Part shown: positions 31,246 through 34,016 of the stretch, piece after piece
Numbering within the stretch: the first letter of the stretch is position 1
Layout of the letters: each line of letters starts with the position of its first letter
Assembly (NCBI GenBank): GCA_019422905.1
Contig: JAHZCM010000007.1
Span: 1 to 34,016 of the forward strand
DNA: 34,016 nt
Source of the DNA: Oscillospiraceae bacterium
Lineage (GTDB): Bacteria > Bacillota > Clostridia > Oscillospirales > Acutalibacteraceae
Direction: 5' to 3'
Position numbers and translations under genes: made by a program
Notes under the pieces: generated by a model
Told to the model about the DNA's origin: nothing
The model's input: only the letters and a program-made list of their open reading frames with translations
Database searches by the model: none

Positions 31246-32913
31246 TCACTCGAATTTATTGATAATTGCGCCCTTGTCTGCCGAGCTCACCATGGAGGCG
31301 TATCTCGCAAGGCAGCCGCGGATGCCCGTCTTATGCCGAATCGGCATGGCGGCCTTGCGGGCCTCCAGCTCTTCCTCGTTGACCTTCAGCTCAATCGAAT
31401 ATTCCGGGATGTTGATCGAGATCCTGTCGCCGTCCTGGACATACGCAATCAGGCCGCCGCGCACAGCCTCCGGCGAAATGTGCCCGATCGACGCGCCCCT
31501 TGTCGCGCCAGAAAAACGGCCGTCGGTGATCAGCGCAACGTCCTTGTCAAGGCCCATGCCGGCAATCGCAGACGTGGGAGACAGCATTTCGCGCATGCCG
31601 GGACCGCCCGCAGGACCCTCGTAGCGGATCACGACAACGTCTCCCTTGACGATCTTTCCCGCGTAGATGGCGGCGATCGCCTCCTCCTCGCTGTCAAAGA
31701 CCTTCGCAGGGCCCTCGTGCACCAGCATCTCGGGCGCCACCGCACTGCGCTTCACGACGCAGCCGTCGGGCGCAAGGTTGCCTCTCAATACGGCGATGCC
31801 GCCGGTTTTGCTGTACGGGTTTTCGGGCGTGCGGATGATCTCCGGGTCCCGGTTCACCGCATTTTCGATGTTTTCACCGAGGGTCTTGCCCGTGCAGGTC
31901 ATCACCGAGGTATCCAGCAGGCCGAGCTTCGTCAGCTCCTTTAAGACCACGTAAACGCCGCCGGCCTCGTTCAGATCCTCCATGTAGGTGTGGCCCGCCG
32001 GCGCGAGATGGCAGAGGTTCGGCGTCTTTTCGCTGATTTTGTTCGCCATGTCCAGATCAAACGCAACGCCGCATTCGTTCGCGATGGCCGGAAGGTGCAG
32101 CATGCTGTTCGTGGAGCAGCCAAGCGCCATATCGGCGGTCAGCGCGTTCCGGATAGCCGTCTCGGTCATGATATCGCGGGGGCGGATATTTTTCCGGACA
32201 AGCTCCATCACCTGCATGCCGGCGTGCTTGGCAAGCTCGATGCGCGCCGAATAGACGGCGGGAATCGTGCCGTTGCCCCGAAGGCCCATGCCCAGCACCT
32301 CGGTGAGGCAGTTCATGGAATTCGCCGTATACATGCCCGAGCAGGAGCCGCAGGTGGGGCAGGTGTTCTCCTCGCATACGCGAAGCTGCTGCTCGCCGAT
32401 CCTGCCGGCGGAATAAGCGCCGACCGCTTCAAACATGCTGGAGAGGCTGGTTTTCTTGCCGTCCACCCTGCCGGCCAGCATCGGGCCGCCGCTCACAAAG
32501 ACCGTCGGGATGTTGACCCGCGCCGCGGCCATCAGCAAGCCGGGAACGTTTTTATCGCAGTTCGGCACCATAACGACGCCGTCAAAGCCGTGTGCCAGAA
32601 GCATCGCCTCGGTGGAATCGGCAATCAGATCCCTCGTAATCAGGGAATATTTCATGCCGGTGTGCCCCATTGCGATGCCGTCGCATACCGCAATGGCGGG
32701 GAATACGATCGGCGTACCGCCCGCCATCGCGACGCCGAGCTTGACCGCCTCGACGATCTTATCGAGATTCATATGTCCCGGCACGATTTCGTTATAGGAG
32801 CTGACAATGCCGATCAGCGGGCGCGCCTGCTCCTCTTTGGTGAGACCGAGCGCGTGGTACAAGCTGCGGTGCGGGGCGTTCTGAAAGCCGTCCACAATTG
32901 TATCCTTTACCAT
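31246..32913 (-). CDS. ilvD: Dihydroxy-acid dehydratase
   Basis: IlvD dehydrates 2,3-dihydroxyisovalerate and its methyl analogue to the 2-oxo acids for valine, leucine and isoleucine. The 555-residue protein has PHRSLYHALG, the CDKNVPGLLMAAAR block, ENTCPTCGSCSGMYTANSMNCL with iron-sulfur cysteines, and GGIAVLRGNLAPDGCVVK. The ATG at 32911-32913 (MVKDTIVDG) aligns with usual family starts; an in-frame GTG at 32923-32925 is next to the nearer AAAGG ribosome binding site, so the start is not settled. It lies 55 bp after ilvC. Two inverted repeats follow the stop. Confidence 0.96.
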   Translation of the reverse strand: MVKDTIVDGFQNAPHRSLYHALGLTKEEQARPLIGIVSSYNEIVPGHMNLDKIVEAVKLGVAMAGGTPIVFPAIAVCDGIAMGHTGMKYSLITRDLIADSTEAMLLAHGFDGVVMVPNCDKNVPGLLMAAARVNIPTVFVSGGPMLAGRVDGKKTSLSSMFEAVGAYSAGRIGEQQLRVCEENTCPTCGSCSGMYTANSMNCLTEVLGMGLRGNGTIPAVYSARIELAKHAGMQVMELVRKNIRPRDIMTETAIRNALTADMALGCSTNSMLHLPAIANECGVAFDLDMANKISEKTPNLCHLAPAGHTYMEDLNEAGGVYVVLKELTKLGLLDTSVMTCTGKTLGENIENAVNRDPEIIRTPENPYSKTGGIAVLRGNLAPDGCVVKRSAVAPEMLVHEGPAKVFDSEEEAIAAIYAGKIVKGDVVVIRYEGPAGGPGMREMLSPTSAIAGMGLDKDVALITDGRFSGATRGASIGHISPEAVRGGLIAYVQDGDRISINIPEYSIELKVNEEELEARKAAMPIRHKTGIRGCLARYASMVSSADKGAIINKFE

Positions 32914-32968
32914 TGTTATGACCACTTACCTTTCTGCGCGAAGTCCGAAAGCCTTTCCTTCGGCTTCC

Positions 32969-33988
<1,020 letters not shown>

Positions 33989-34016
33989 GGATATCTCCTT
34001 TGAAATGATTTTTCTG

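Overview
The window looks like a chromosomal segment of a GC-rich, spore-forming member of the Clostridia, probably an Oscillospirales/Ruminococcaceae-type gut bacterium. This is inferred from the spoIIP sporulation gene with a sigma-E-like promoter, a collagen-like spore-surface-type protein, strong AGGAGG-type ribosome binding sites, and clostridial versions of the leu/ilv enzymes. I see no rRNA, tRNA, CRISPR array, insertion sequence or prophage. The ilvC and argG genes run up to or off the two ends.

Layout. 1-822 (-): 5' part of argG, preceded by a textbook tandem ARG-box operator. 1093-3391: a divergent MATE exporter / MerR regulator pair, with a MerR-type promoter (19-bp spacer holding a perfect palindrome) driving the exporter. 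3436-6939 (-): hflX, a decayed GNAT acetyltransferase, and a Tet(M)-like ribosome-protection-type GTPase with its own promoter and operator-like palindrome. 7356-9272 (+): a CNNM/CBS membrane protein and a YczE-like membrane protein. 9337-10824 (-): a type-B carboxylesterase. 11056-12087 (+): a stand-alone ATP-grasp enzyme of the sugar-transfer-associated type. 12145-13089 (-): a divergent arginase-family protein. 13215-17411 (-): the cluster htpG, a YjdF-like membrane protein, a CPBP protease and tadA. 17620-18384 (+): a lipoprotein. 18458-19916 (-): spoIIP plus a small membrane protein. 20166-21524 (+): citrate synthase. 22185-24173 (+): a collagen-like protein and a TPR-containing GT2 glycosyltransferase. 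24225-33988 (-): a branched-chain amino acid operon in the order ilvC, ilvD, DUF815 AAA ATPase, ilvA, leuA, leuC, leuD, leuB.

How the genes work together. ilvC, ilvD and leuABCD with ilvA supply most of the isoleucine, valine and leucine pathway, including threonine to 2-oxobutanoate. ilvBN and ilvE are not in view. As read, the 5' ends of both ilvC (start codon ATC plus an in-frame TAG) and ilvA (frame shift between the only nearby ATG codons and the conserved N terminus) are disrupted, which is either real decay or sequence error. spoIIP belongs to engulfment during sporulation. The collagen-like protein and its adjacent glycosyltransferase suggest a glycosylated spore-surface layer. The MerR/MATE pair and the Tet(M)-like GTPase look like two antibiotic- or stress-responsive units, and their control regions share CCTGTA/TACAGG half-sites.

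Most gene boundaries are secure. Promoters and operators were found by eye and are predictions. The most interesting points are the Cys-flanked collagen-like protein with its glycosyltransferase, the MerR promoter and the related palindrome at the Tet(M)-like gene, the ilvC and ilvA lesions, and the AAA ATPase embedded in the amino acid operon.
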